A stretch of DNA of 16,280 bases from Ettlia oleoabundans (GCA_019693395.1 JAAMXP010000302.1:1-16280); one strand, 5' to 3'; positions 1-13,900 are shown, counted from the first letter of the stretch. Notes: generated by a model not told the origin, from the letters alone. A program made the numbers and translations.

Positions 1-50
1 ACCCACCACACACGCCACCACCACCACACAGACACACACACGCCACCCCC
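1..50. repeat. CA-rich simple sequence in TM9SF intron 5
   Basis: A run of CA and CCA units lies immediately inside the intron that begins at 56 on the minus strand, where it reads as GT/GGT-rich sequence. It is low complexity and has no coding potential. Confidence 0.6.
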
Positions 51-56
51 ACGCAC

Positions 57-2163
57 TTGGTGCTCGAAGAAGTTGAAGTCGAGGTAGCGCTCAAAGCGGC
101 GCACAAAGGGGATGGAGCTGGCCTGCCACTGTACCGCGTAGGTGAAGGTGAGGGAGGCGCTGCTGGTCAGGGGCTGGGGGGACTCGCTGGTCAGGTTGAT
201 GTGGATGATCTGCAGGCGCATAAGTGATATCAGAGAGATATTTTACTACTGGTGGTCCTATCCAGTATGTAGTAACAGGAATGTTTAAGATGTTGGAACG
301 ATGAGTGACCTTAACTAAACCCATTGAGTAGGCATATTGAATGCCATATGGTGGTGGAAGACTGAAGCTATAAGCTACATTTGTGTTTGTGGCTGATGAT
401 TGGAGTGGTATCCAGCTGCAATGCACATAGGCGGCGCACAGCGCGGCCAAAACCCATCCGCCCCACAGAAGCAATGCGCGCAGGTCGCACAGCGTGGTCA
501 TACCCTGCCGCCGCAGCGAAGCAATGCTGCCATGCTGCATTCCACATTGTCGGCGTATACCGTGGTCGTACCCCTGTCACCCCACAGGAGCAATGCACAG
601 CAGATAGGCACAGCGCACACAGCGTGGTCGTAAGCTGCAACCCCACAGGAGCAATTCTGCAATCCTGTACTGCACATTGGCGCGTGGCCATATATGGCGT
701 GGCCATGTACAGCGTGGTCTCACCCTGTCACCATTGTACGCAATGTCAAAGGTTTTGTGAGTGTAGATGTAGACGTTGCTGTCGCCCTTTGTCTGCTCCG
801 GCGGCGGCCCCACAAACCCCCAGATGGGCAGGTCGTCCGCAAAGAACTCGTACCAGTAGTGCCGCCGTACCGCCTCTGTGAAATCCTCCACCTGCGGTAC
901 AGGCGGTACAGGTGTACACTGCATGGGTGCGTGCGTGTCTCTGTTTTCGCGTTTCTGCAGCCAAATAGTTTACGACATACTGATAGCTCTGATGCCGTAG
1001 GCTGCCCCCCTGCTGCATGCTTAGCTGCCGAACCGGCGTGCTGCTCCGCTTGTCATCAGCTACGTGAGATGCCGCGTGCGCCAACTGCCATTTCGCCAAC
1101 TTATGTCTGCTGCTGCCGTCACAAGTGCTGCTCACGCTTTATATCAATAAAGAGCATCCAGAAACGCACGATGCACGATACATGAACGGTGGCCCGTTTC
1201 CCTTTTTCAGAGCTGCTGCCCATACAGCGTGAACAACCGCAGTGCGAACAACTGACGAGAAGCAGCAACATCACATCACAACAACCAGGCAGTACGTAGG
1301 CCTGCGCGCAGCACCCACCTTCTCGTCATCCAGAGTCACAGTGCAGATTTCTTTCTTCGGCATATCTGTCCTGAACTTAACCTCCAGGCCGGAGTCAATG
1401 AGCTCGTTGCCCTGAAGCACCTCTCCCAATCCGCCCCACTTGTGCCGCGGCCTCTCAGTGGGCTGGGGCTTGCAGAAGGGCAGCAGGTAGTAGTTGTCTG
1501 CAGGGGTGGGCAGGCAGGTAGGTGGGCAGGCAGGCGGGCACGTGAGACGCAGACTGGAGAAGCAACAAAGCAGCGAGTAATAACAGACTGCAGGCGGGCA
1601 GGCAGGTGATAGAAGAGCTTGAGATCACACACATATATTTGGCGGCGTGATAGCGTGCTACACAAACGGTACAAAACTCAAAATAATAGGGCAAAGGGAG
1701 CCAAAAGGGCACGCGCTGCTACCGCCTGCCAGCCGCCTGCCATCACACAGGAAACGCCGCCTGCGCTCACATGTTTCCTGCGGGTTGTTGTACGGCCCGA
1801 CTTTGTTTACCCACAACGTCACCGCATCTCCCACTTGATACTGCAAGGCAATGCACGAGGGGACAGGGTCGGTCATGCTTGGAAGCAGGCGTAGCGGTAA
1901 GGACTGTGGGCGCCAGCAGGGGCGGTGGCGGCATGGTTGTTGGAGCCCGTCTGCTGCCCAGGGCCGTCGGGCAGTTGTGAAGTGAAACAGCGTTAGGGAA
2001 TCGTATCACTGTGCAGCCGTTGGAGGCAGGGCTGCGAGCGCGGCTGAGAGATCGTTTGCAAACTTTGTGCAACACTCACCCTGTGGTTGTGTTCGTCTGC
2101 TGTGGCGCATCCCACCAACAGGATCAGCGCCGCAGCGACGACAACTGCGCGGAGCCCTCTCAT
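57..2163 (-). CDS. TM9SF/EMP70 (nonaspanin) family protein, 5' part of gene
   Basis: Five exons on the minus strand: 2163-2080, 1840-1771, 1497-1319, 891-724 and 209-57, joining in frame to 218 residues; intron phases are 0, 1, 0, 0, with another donor at 56. Exon 1 starts with a signal peptide (MRGLRAVVVAAALILLVGC). The next exons carry the family signatures VNKVGPYNNPQET, YYLLPFC, ADDLPIWGFVG, YTHKTFDIAYNGDR and, at the end, RRFERYLDFNFFEH, which in TM9SF proteins lies just before the first membrane helix. The nine-helix membrane half (family length near 590 residues) is therefore off the left edge. TM9SF proteins sit in Golgi and endosomal membranes and help sort membrane cargo; that role is family knowledge. 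The frame stays open upstream of 2163, but the ATG there gives the expected signal peptide. The NKVGPYNNPQET wording fits the TM9SF1-like branch. The gene is divergent from the kinase at 2730. Confidence 0.9.
418..745. repeat. Imperfect tandem repeat in TM9SF intron 4
   Basis: Degenerate units of about 50-90 bp begin at 418, 471, 521, 590 and 651, and each starts with GCAATG or GCAATT. They share the elements CACAGCG, CGTGGTC and CCCCACAGGA. A final GCAATG falls at 740, inside exon 4, so the array runs into the intron's 5' splice site (donor at 723-722 on the minus strand). Confidence 0.7.
1503..1607. repeat. GGCA/GGTG tetranucleotide-type repeats in TM9SF intron 2
   Basis: Two clusters of GGCAGGCAGG units, at about 1503-1542 and 1589-1607, are separated by unique sequence. 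They lie next to the exon 3 acceptor (exon start 1497, minus strand). On the minus strand they read as CCTGCC tracts and may serve as the pyrimidine-rich part of the acceptor. Confidence 0.55.
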
Positions 2164-2729
2164 TGCTCCTGCTGCCAGCCACCCCTGAGCATAAGCTCTG
2201 CGGCCCGCTGCTTGGATCTGAACGAGCCCTTGAACCCGATGTATCCGTGTCAACGCTCGCAGCTGCTGAACAAAGTCCTGTGTGCTGCTGGCAGCTTTTT
2301 CTGTCGGGAAGAAAACCGAGGGAAAAACGCGCAAGTTTGGGCGCAAGTAACTCGCGTTGCTGGCTGCTAATGATCCGACCTTCTTTCGATTTTGGTTAGT
2401 CGATACAAACTCGGAACTGAGAACGCGGGGTGTACAGCCCGACGGCAGGCATCTTCTCACATAGTTGATTTGCTGCGGTTGAGAACGAGCACATAGGTAG
2501 GACTAGGGTTGTGCGCTCAGGCGCGGTCGATCAGACACTGCAGCCACCAAGGCGGCACCCGCCGCCGCTTGCACCGCCTGTAACTAGCTGTGTTTTTACC
2601 CCGCAATGCCCTTGCATTTTTACCTCTGGTTGTTCACCTACACCAAACTTATACCTATAATAGGCGATGTCTTTGGTAGTTTCATCGTGTGTTCAGGGAC
2701 GAAACCGCTTGGAGGAAGTGTCATCAAGC
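2164..2729. promoter_or_regulatory. Divergent intergenic region between TM9SF and kinase copy 1
   Basis: This 566-bp stretch separates two start codons that point away from each other, so it should hold both promoters and both leaders. An AT-rich CTATAATA motif near 2654-2661 lies about 75 bp before the kinase ATG and is a weak TATA candidate. An ATG at 2606 opens a frame that overlaps the kinase start in another frame, which fits best if transcription begins downstream of 2606. No other motif could be assigned with confidence. Confidence 0.4.
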
Positions 2730-6134
<3,405 letters not shown>

Positions 6135-6677
6135 CCAGAAGCTGCCGCCGTCCAGCGGGAGAGCTGCCTGTGAGATGTTGGAGAGAAGCATGTGGAAGGC
6201 TGGGTTGCACGGTGAGCAGGGCAGCTGGGGTTCACGCAGCAGTTGGCGTGCCAACAGGCAGCGGCTCTTGGGCTGTGAGAGCAGCACATATGCCCTTGTG
6301 AAACCTGGAGAGACGGTTCCAACGCCAGCAGCAAGCAGCCAACAGGATGGGAGCTGTGCGGATTGCGACACTAAGAGCTGGCGGCAGCAGGCGTGCCCAC
6401 CTTCCTGCCAATCAGAGGCCATTGATAGAAAAGCATGCGGGGGAGGGTGTTCCTTTACCGTGACCTATTTTCAGAAACCAATTCTATCATTGCCTCCACT
6501 TTATAGCTGTTAAACCTGGCTGTGTCTGCACGTGAACTCAAAAAGAATGCAATTTGCTGCAACAGATGAGTATCAAGCGACACCGCCCCGCCATGCAGAC
6601 GGTTTGCATGCAACCACCAGCAGGGCGGTTGCTGAGAGACATTGCAAGGCAACAAGTATGACGAGCACTTCCCTCAT

Positions 6678-6682
6678 TGTAA
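6678..6682 (+). terminator. Candidate poly(A) signal TGTAA, kinase copy 1
   Basis: The first TGTAA found downstream of the stop at 6134, about 540 nt away, within CATTGTAAATATC. TGTAA is the usual poly(A) signal in chlorophyte algae. The long implied 3' UTR is common in these algae, but the site is not proved. Confidence 0.4.
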
Positions 6683-7230
6683 ATATCTTTCCGCCAGACA
6701 GGCTGTCATTGTTTGTTGTTGTTTGTTATGGACTACTGATGCGCTGCGATGTGTGCCACCGCAACCGGCCCACAGCACGCATGCCGCAGCACAGCACTTG
6801 GTACCCTTCTCTCTGCTTTTCTATTTTGTTGTTCGTTGGGCAGATAATTTGTCGACGCCGTTGCCACAACTGCAGCTTCCCAGCACTTTGTCTTGCGCAG
6901 CGAACCTCGCATATTGTGCTCTTTGGTCAATGCGGTTGTGCATTCCGTGTTGAAAAACGCACTTGAGATCATTGTATAAGCGAGGCGGGTGCACGACAGT
7001 GTCGACAAAACCCTTCTAACCAGCTACCCAAGAGCTAGCCCACACGTATGACAGGGCGCGAGCTAGGTGCGGCGTAGCATATTCGCCCCAATAAAGCCGC
7101 CGCTGCCAGCCGGCGCCGCACCGCTGCAAGTGAAGTACCTGAGGTGCTGTGCTGCAAGCGACGCTAGCCTTGCCAGGCAGCGCCCTTGTGCTGTTTCTTG
7201 TCCATCCCTGTTTTTATTAAGCATTTTACC

Positions 7231-7260
7231 ATGATTTGCACCTTCTCAGAGGTGCAATGA
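7231..7260 (+). promoter_or_regulatory. Short upstream ORF with hairpin before kinase copy 2
   Basis: An ATG at 7231 opens a nine-residue ORF (MICTFSEVQ) ending in TGA at 7258-7260, 62 nt before the main ATG at 7323. Inside it TTGCACCT (7236-7243) pairs perfectly with AGGTGCAA (7250-7257) around a 6-nt loop. A second ATG at 7257 overlaps the stop and opens a 13-residue ORF ending at 7298. Whether this region is transcribed as leader is not known from sequence. Confidence 0.4.
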
Positions 7261-7322
7261 TCGGTGCCCTTTTTTCTTTAGGTACAAAACACAGCTGAGA
7301 CAGCACTGCAAGCTTACGAGTC

Positions 7323-10300
7323 ATGGTGGAGGCAGGGAGCACATCCGAGTGGCCAACCAGCTGGTGCAGCTTGCGTGTTGATATTCCTGAGGCGAGTCCC
7401 AGCCAGAGGTGCATGTGCTTTCTGCGGTTCACTGTGTTTGTACTGACACAGACTGAAGCACCAGGGTCGTAGCAGGCAATCATTGAAGTTTTGCCGCCGC
7501 AGCTGGCAGTCACCCTGTTTGCGCTGTTACTGAGATGTAAAAATTGGTGGACCTCCACCCGCTGTGCAGGTGCTTTTGGACAGCAAGACAGCGCTGCAGC
7601 CAGTGCTGGCGGCTACCCCTGGCTGGGACGAGGTGAGCGGCAGCAGTACGCCTGCGGTACTGTGGTGGCATCCCTCCTTGGTACCGCCCTGTGCCATGGT
7701 CACCCCATGTTGCTCCTTACCCACCCCTTATGCACATGCGTCCGGGCATCCCAACCGCCCCACAGGAAGCGGCAGCTGCTGCCACCGTGAACCAGATCAG
7801 CGGCGCACTGACCAACCTTGTCTACCGCTGCATGTCACGGGCAGCCGCCCGCAATGGCACCGTCATTGTGCGCGTGTTTGGCAGCGGCGAGAAGCTGTTC
7901 AGCGCAAAGGACGAGCACGACATCTTCATGCTGGCTTCAGCGCTAGGGCTGGGCCCTCAATGCCTGGTGGGTGTTGTGCAGACCGCTGGTCCCTATAGAC
8001 TTCGGCCTCCCTACAGGGTGTTTGTGATCGAACGGACATCAAACGTCCTTATGGTCCCATTGATATCCATTAATATGTGTTGGGTAGTCTGAGACGTTGC
8101 AGTGGGTGCCTGACGGGTGTGCATCATTGGACTTTGCCGTGCAGTGCATGCTAGAGGTGTAAGGCTCAAGGTTACAATGTCAGCCTTTGCCCACCTATTG
8201 GGCAGCCCTCAATTTGTTAAGGCCGTGGCATATCTGGCTCCTTCTGGCGGTTTGCTGCTAACCAACATCCCAATATTGCCCCTGAAACTTTTGCATCTGT
8301 GCAGGTTGAATATGAGAATGGGCGGGTGGAGCAGTTCCTTCCAGGGGCCAGCCTGAGTTGCAAAGCGATGCGGGACGGAGCTGTGTCAGCGGGAATAGCT
8401 GCCGCCCTTGCAGAGTTTCACGTCCGCATGACGGCAGGCTTGCCAGCAGATCAGCAGGCGGGTGCGGTGCATGCAACAGCAGTAGGGGCTGCTGCAACTG
8501 CGTCAGCTTTAGGGGGGAACAGTCTCACATGTGGTAGTGGCGCAAATGGAGGTGGTGAGTCGGCCCATGCTGCAGCAGCAGCCCAGCAGGATGGTCCTCT
8601 TATCAATTTGCAGCCAGCCATCTACGAACGGGTGCGCCAGTGGTATGCGGCGGCGCAGCAGTTGTGTGGTGAAGAAGAGCTTGCAGACCTTTGCTTGGCA
8701 AATCTTCCGGATGAGGTGGGTGGGAACACGTATTTTCTTCCCAATGCACTACTGTGCGATGCATACTTGAGTATATCTTGAAGTGGCGAGGATTCAGCTC
8801 TTATTGGGTATCATGTTTTGGTTGGGCAGAGTATGGAGAAGGGGTAAGGATGATGGGTGCTTCAATAGGTCACATCTGCGTTTGCCAGCAGCCTGGGCTC
8901 CCACCGCTCATTGGCTCGACGTGAGAAGATCATGTTTGTGGTCTGCCGCTTGCTGCGGTGCAGGTGGAAGCCCTGAGGTCCCGCATGCAGCAGCTGCATC
9001 CCCCTTGGATCGGCTTCTGCCACAACGATCTGCAGTACGGAAATATCCTGCTCCTCTGCTCTGATAGCACTGCCGACGGCAACACTGGCGGAAACGTTGC
9101 GCTCATTGCTGATGGCGCCACTGGCGAGGAAGGTATTGGTGGCGATGGCAGCAACAGTGCTGGCGGCGCTCGCCGCGCTGCTGGTGCAGCGGCGGCAGCA
9201 GGGGCAGCAGGGGCAGCAGGGGCAGCAGCACCCCCCGCTGGCAGCGGCGCGGTATCAGATGGGCTTAGTGCCCCGCTTGCAGCAGATGGCACGGGTGCAG
9301 GCGCCGCCAATGGTGAGGCAGGAAATAATTGCCATGCTTGTCCCAATACTCCTGGAGGCGCTGACATTGATGCCTCCAGCGCTATTGCTAATGGGAGCGT
9401 GGCGGCGCTCTGCAGCGGCGGCTTGTGGGTGAAGCTTATAGATTACGAGTACAGCACACCCAACGACGTGAGTGGCTGTTCCAGCTGGCTTTCCGTGCTT
9501 TCAATGCCAGTGTTTGCCTAGCCAGCAGCAGTTGTGCTCGTGTCGGATCAGCAGTTGCAGTGCGCCTGCACAATATAGCTTACTTGAACCCAGCTTGCAC
9601 AGGGCAGCTAACTGGTGCCGTTGCTCTCGACTGTAGCACCCGCCAATTTGAGAAACTGGGTGCACTCCCCCTATCTTTCCTACTGCAGGTGGCCTTTGAC
9701 CTTGCCAACCACTTCTGTGAGTGGGCTTATGACTACCACTCAGGTCTGTCAGATTGAGACAGCTGGTCTAACAAGCAGAGGGGCGGCTTTCTGCAGCCGT
9801 GCACGGCATCAACTATCTGGCCACACCCTAGTTTCAAGTCTCCCGAATGCTTGCCACGACAGTTTTGCAACATACACGGTTTCCCTTCATGCGAACTCAC
9901 CACATTGCGCCTGCGGTGCCTGCTCTGCCTGCTGTGCTCCTTCCTGATCCGTTGCAGACGAGGCGCACACCTTCCACGGCGACTGGCTGCCTTCAGAGGG
10001 GCAGCAGCTGCACTTCTGCCGTGCGTACGTAGCAGCCATGCAGTGGCAAGCGGCGGCGGCAGCAGCAGTGGCAGGTTCCACGAGGGGCGATGGACACTCT
10101 GGCCGGCAGCATGTTGTGGGTGCTGGCTCGCAACAGCGCCAGCTGCCTGATGCTGGCGCCAGGCTGGCGCATTGCATCCTGACTGCAGCTACTGAAGGGC
10201 ATGCCAGCAGCGGTGACGGTGGGGGAGTACGTGGAATCGGTGGTGGAGAAGGGGATGGCGAATTGGCAGCGAGGCTGCTGCAGTGTAAGGCGCAGGCTCA

Positions 10301-10454
10301 CATGTGTCTGTCCCACCTCAAATGGGGGCTGTGGGGCCTGATCCAGGATAAAACCTCGGACGTGGATTTTGACTACCTCTCTTATGCCAGGCAGCGGATA
10401 GAGCGGTACCATGCCGCCAAGTGTGCAATTCTGGAGGCTGCAGCAGGAGGGTAA
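7323..10454 (+). CDS. Ethanolamine/choline kinase, copy 2
   Basis: Seven exons: 7323-7391, 7570-7632, 7766-7966, 8305-8715, 8964-9467, 9689-9743 and 9958-10454, giving about 599 residues with the same intron phases as copy 1. Exons 2, 3 and 6 have exactly the same lengths in both copies. Motifs: NQISGALTNLVYR, GTVIVRVFG, EYENGRVEQFLPG, Brenner motif HNDLQYGN near residues 268-275, IDYEYSTPND near 407-416, and the C-terminal MWGLWG-equivalent KWGLWGLIQDKTSDVDFDYL. Its extra length lies in low-complexity inserts in exons 4, 5 and 7. The insert between the two catalytic motifs is about 120 residues. HNDLQxGN is closer to the family consensus than copy 1's HNDLLSGN. The likely reaction is ATP-dependent phosphorylation of ethanolamine or choline in the cytosol. 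Intron 1 seems to use a GC donor. The start aligns with copy 1 (VEAGSTS...LRVDIPE). All catalytic residues are present. Confidence 0.92.
7392..7569 (+). other. Probable GC-AG intron 1 of kinase copy 2
   Basis: Exon 1 ends CCTGAG and is followed by GCGAGT; the intron ends GCTGTGCAG before GTGCTTTTG. The copy 1 junction at the same alignment point is GAG|GTTGGT. Reading through meets a TAG before exon 2, so an intron is required. The nearest GT (7409-7410) gives the wrong phase. Confidence 0.6.
9192..9227. repeat. Coding 9-bp tandem repeat in kinase copy 2
   Basis: Three exact GGGGCAGCA units at 9201, 9210 and 9219 follow one degenerate unit at 9192. They encode Gly-Ala-Ala repeats in the exon 5 insert. 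Copy 1 has different repeats at the same place. Confidence 0.75.
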
Positions 10455-10957
10455 CAACAATCAAGCCGCCCTCAGCCTGCAGAGAACTGCCGGTGAGCTG
10501 CTGGGGGAGGAAGCAGGAGCGTGATGGAACCGTGCAGGCTGATGTGCAGCATACGGGCAGCTGTTAATACTCAAAACATTACCTTTTCCAGTCCAATAAC
10601 ATCAAAAACTCGGCTCCTTGACAGAATGGTGGACTATTCCAGGCGCACTTGTGCGTGTGGTGGACTCCAATACGAGCCTGGGGTAGGGCCACTGTCAGCG
10701 TCTGCATGTGGGTACGTACTAAAATCCGAGCCTTGTATCATGGCATTCTCATATGTGTACTTGTCCTGCCATTCTACGGTTGTATATTTGACTGTCAACC
10801 AATATCTGAGCTTAAACTTCCGTGTAAACACTTGAAGATGCTGATATCAGTAGCACAGCACCCCAGCCTGCCAGCGCACCCAGCGCGCTGCCACAGCATG
10901 CGCCAGCACAGCACGTGGGTGGTAGAAGCACCGACCGGCGGTCTTCTTTTACGCTGC
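10455..10957. other. Intergenic region between kinase copy 2 and the thioesterase
   Basis: This 503-bp stretch holds the kinase 3' flank and the thioesterase promoter or leader. A TGTAA lies at 10823. The thioesterase frame is open throughout the last 300 bp, with in-frame ATGs at 10838 and 10898, so the true start may be upstream of 10958. No TATA box or other motif was convincing. Confidence 0.45.
10823..10827 (+). terminator. Candidate poly(A) signal TGTAA, kinase copy 2
   Basis: First TGTAA after the stop at 10454 (about 370 nt), within CCGTGTAAACAC. If used, the thioesterase transcript would have to start just downstream, which favours the ATG at 10958 (or 10898). Confidence 0.4.
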
Positions 10958-13900
10958 ATGTCCAGCAATAGGACCACCGCGATCGTTTGTGCCGTCCTGG
11001 GCTGCTTGTTTCTGGCCGGCTACCGAGTCCGATCTGGGGGCTCCTCGAGCTGCCGCGCCGGTGTAGCCACAGGACGGGAGTCGCCGACGTGCAAGGTCCA
11101 GGCCGCGACAGCCGCGGGGAACTCAGCCGCCGCCGCCACGCTGCCGCCGCCAGCAGCGCCAGCTATGCGCGCCTTTGGCCCTGTCATTCGGCAACCTGCC
11201 CTAGGCCGGCACACAGGCAGCGTCATACTGCTGCACGGATTGGGAGATACAGGGGATGGTAAGTGGCAGGCCCTCACGTGCATTCACCCAACCAGCTTGC
11301 ACAGAGAAAGTGCTTCGCTGGTCACCGGCAGCAGGCATCTTGCTGCCACTTGCGTCCAGCTCATTCTGTTTATGCCGCGGCGGCCACCTACCTTGGCTGC
11401 CCCTTTTAGCGAGCCATTCTGTGCGTATAACTTGAGCAAACTTCAGCATAACTCACCATTCTATCACATCACATTGCTGGTGTCTCCGCTGTTGAGGTTG
11501 TTCGACCCGCTGCCAATCCCTGGCTTCTCTACAGGCTGGGCGCCCGTGGGCCCGCAGCTGCGCCTGCCGCACATCAAGTTTATCTACCCCACAGCCCCCA
11601 CACGCCCCATCACCGTGAACATGGGCATGAGGATGCCGGGGTGGGTGCACCTGGAAGGGTCCTCTACAGCAGAGTCCTCTACAGCGTAATTCGACTAGAA
11701 AAGGGGCTGGCCAGTTGCCGTGTTTGTGTTGCCTGTGCATGTAGCTACTGACTGGGGTTGGGGATGCGGGTGCGGCAGCTCTGGGGCCACATCTCTCCCT
11801 GCCTGTGAAGCTGGGTGCCACATGCATGTCATCAACACGTTTATCCCAACATGGGCATGAAGATGCACCTGGGTGGGCGCACCTGAAAGAGTTTTTGATG
11901 GCACAGACCGACAAGGGAAGGGGGTGCTGGCCAGGCAGTGGTTGCGCTGCACGGCCAGGCAGCCTCTGGCTGTGGTGCATGTGGGTGTGTGGTGGTGGTG
12001 GCGGTGTTGATGGATGGATGGGTGAATGTGTGTGTGCAGGAGGGGGGGATGACGGGGTAAATGTGCGGCCAGATCTCCCGTCGCCTCTGCAGCTGGCTGC
12101 CACAAGCATCTCCATAACACGCTTTTCTCAACACTGTCATTCACGCTTTATCCCAACATTTAACATGCCTAACCCAACACTTCACCCTGACAATGCAGGT
12201 GGTTTGACATCACCCACCTCGACCAGTCGGGCCTGCTGGACATGATGAAAGGTGGGGGCGCCTGGGGTTCGCACGTGGCCTTGTGATGGTAATCAGGCCT
12301 TTTGAGAGTTGGTTGGGAACCTGGAATCTTTGCACGATAAGGTTGCTGGCAACATGCAAAACTCAATCGCTGCCGCCCCATCATCACGACTATGTATGTA
12401 ACACCTCCTTGTTCCCCTTTTTGTCTTGCTCCCCAACAGGAAAGCCTTTCGACCCTGAGGGCGTGGCAGAGTCTGTGGCACACGTGCGCAGCCTCATACA
12501 GGAGGAGGTGGCGGCGGGCATCCCTTTGAACCGCATTGTGGTGGGAGGGTTCTCCCAGGGTGGGCACATCGCGTACAAGGCAGTGCTGCAACATGAGCCA
12601 CCATTGGCGGGCTGCATAGCTTTATCTACCTGGCTAGAGCCCTCACTGAAGAATGTGAGTGGTTCTGTAGTCAGGCGAGGGTGCGCTGGGCGCTTTTCGG
12701 GTGCCGTCTGGGTTCTCTAAAGTGCAGCTGTGTTGCTGGCTGTGGTAAGTTTGGCAGCTCGAGTTTCTACGAAATGAGCGGCAGTTGGATAGTGCTCGTG
12801 CGATGAGGAGAGGCAGGCTGGCGGGGGCTGAAACTTTGGCGATTGCTGTGCTTCTGGCACCGCTTCCGCATTCTTGTGCCACCGCAAGTTATATATGTAG
12901 GCACAGCTTGTGTAATCTTGGTACGGTACAAGCCTCTTTAGAAATGATGTGGGTAAACGATTCCTAGACTGTCAACTAAATAGCCACACCTCCCCCCACC
13001 CCCCACCCCATGCCTCACAGGTGTCCCCTTCCAACCTCGAGCTCCCCATCTTTGTGGGGCACGGCAGCGCCGACAACCTAATCCCTCCCGTCATAGCCAC
13101 CACCACGCAGCAGGTCCTGGAGGGTCTGGGCTGCACCAATGTGGAATTTCACATGTGAGCAGCAGCGGGGCGACAGTTGCCCCTGGGGGCTGGGGCAAAG
13201 CGACGGGCAATTCAGCGCTCGGCTGTGTTCTTGCCAGTTGACCAGGGAGCTGCACATTCGCAGCTGTGCAGCAGGGTGCTGTGTGCTTGTTGTGGTGTTA
13301 GGCCACCAACACATGCATATGAAGAAGCATGTTCAGCTAAGCAAGTTGTGATAGTAGGGCTGCGTGGGTTGTACTGCTTGAGTTGCGTGGGTTGCACTGC
13401 TTGGCTGCGTGGGTTGCACTGCTCCCTCATGGAGGGTATGCCCTGACATCAGCTGTCCTAGCTACCAATCTACTATAGGCGCACTAGAAGGCTGGTTGGC
13501 CACTAGCTTCACACAGGTAGCGCTGCGTCCTGTTGCAGGTACACCGGCATGGGCCATAGCAGCTGCCCCCAGGAGCTTCAAGACGTGCGCAGCTGGCTGC
13601 TACGGTAAGGCTGCTGACAGGGCTTGCTCGTGCTGAGACCCTCCACCGTGCAGCAGGACCCTGGCTCTTCTTGTGGGAATCCTGGTTGTGCAAACGCCCT
13701 ATCATCCTGTCGTGCGGGAGCACCTTGTGTTTCAAAGTCCAGTTGTCAGCCTCAGATGCACAAGCTAAGCTTCGCACTTGCTGATAGGCGGTTACTGAAC
13801 CTTTCTGATTCCGCATGCCCCAATTTGCCTGCGTCCCTGCCTGCAGGGTTCTGCCTGACCTGCCACTCAGCAAGGAGGAGGTGCAGGGGATGTCGGCCAA

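Larger units (their letters stand above)
6135..7322. other. Intergenic region between the two kinases
   Basis: This 1,188-bp stretch holds the 3' flank of copy 1 and the upstream region of copy 2. The first ~50 bp after the copy 1 stop resemble the bases after the copy 2 stop (a GCCGCC...GAGCTGCC/GAACTGCC...GTGAG pattern), so the duplication reached past the stop codon. A TGTAA is at 6678 and a CCAAT at 7088. The long open frame at 6532-6966 looks like chance: it starts at GTG and has no recognisable domain. Confidence 0.5.

Noticed and set aside
381..881. 166-codon plus-strand frame in the TM9SF region
   Set aside because: It spans a repeat array and is antisense to the conserved exon 4; the minus-strand frame carries clear family motifs.
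1993..2460. Longer N-terminus for TM9SF starting near 2458
   Set aside because: The frame is open, but the extension would bury the signal peptide that begins at 2163.
6532..6966. 144-codon open frame between the kinases
   Set aside because: It starts at GTG, has biased Cys/Arg/Ser composition, no recognisable domain, and lies where a 3' UTR and promoter are expected.
10649..11689. A single 346-codon open frame through the thioesterase start
   Set aside because: It begins at TTG, and it only stays open because intron 1 is stop-free and a multiple of three. The family alignment needs splicing from 11258 to 11535 and leaves exon 2 at 11640.
11453..12115. 220-codon minus-strand frame in the thioesterase gene
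   Set aside because: It is antisense to conserved exon 2 and to a repeat-rich intron; its His/Pro/Thr runs come from GT-rich microsatellites.
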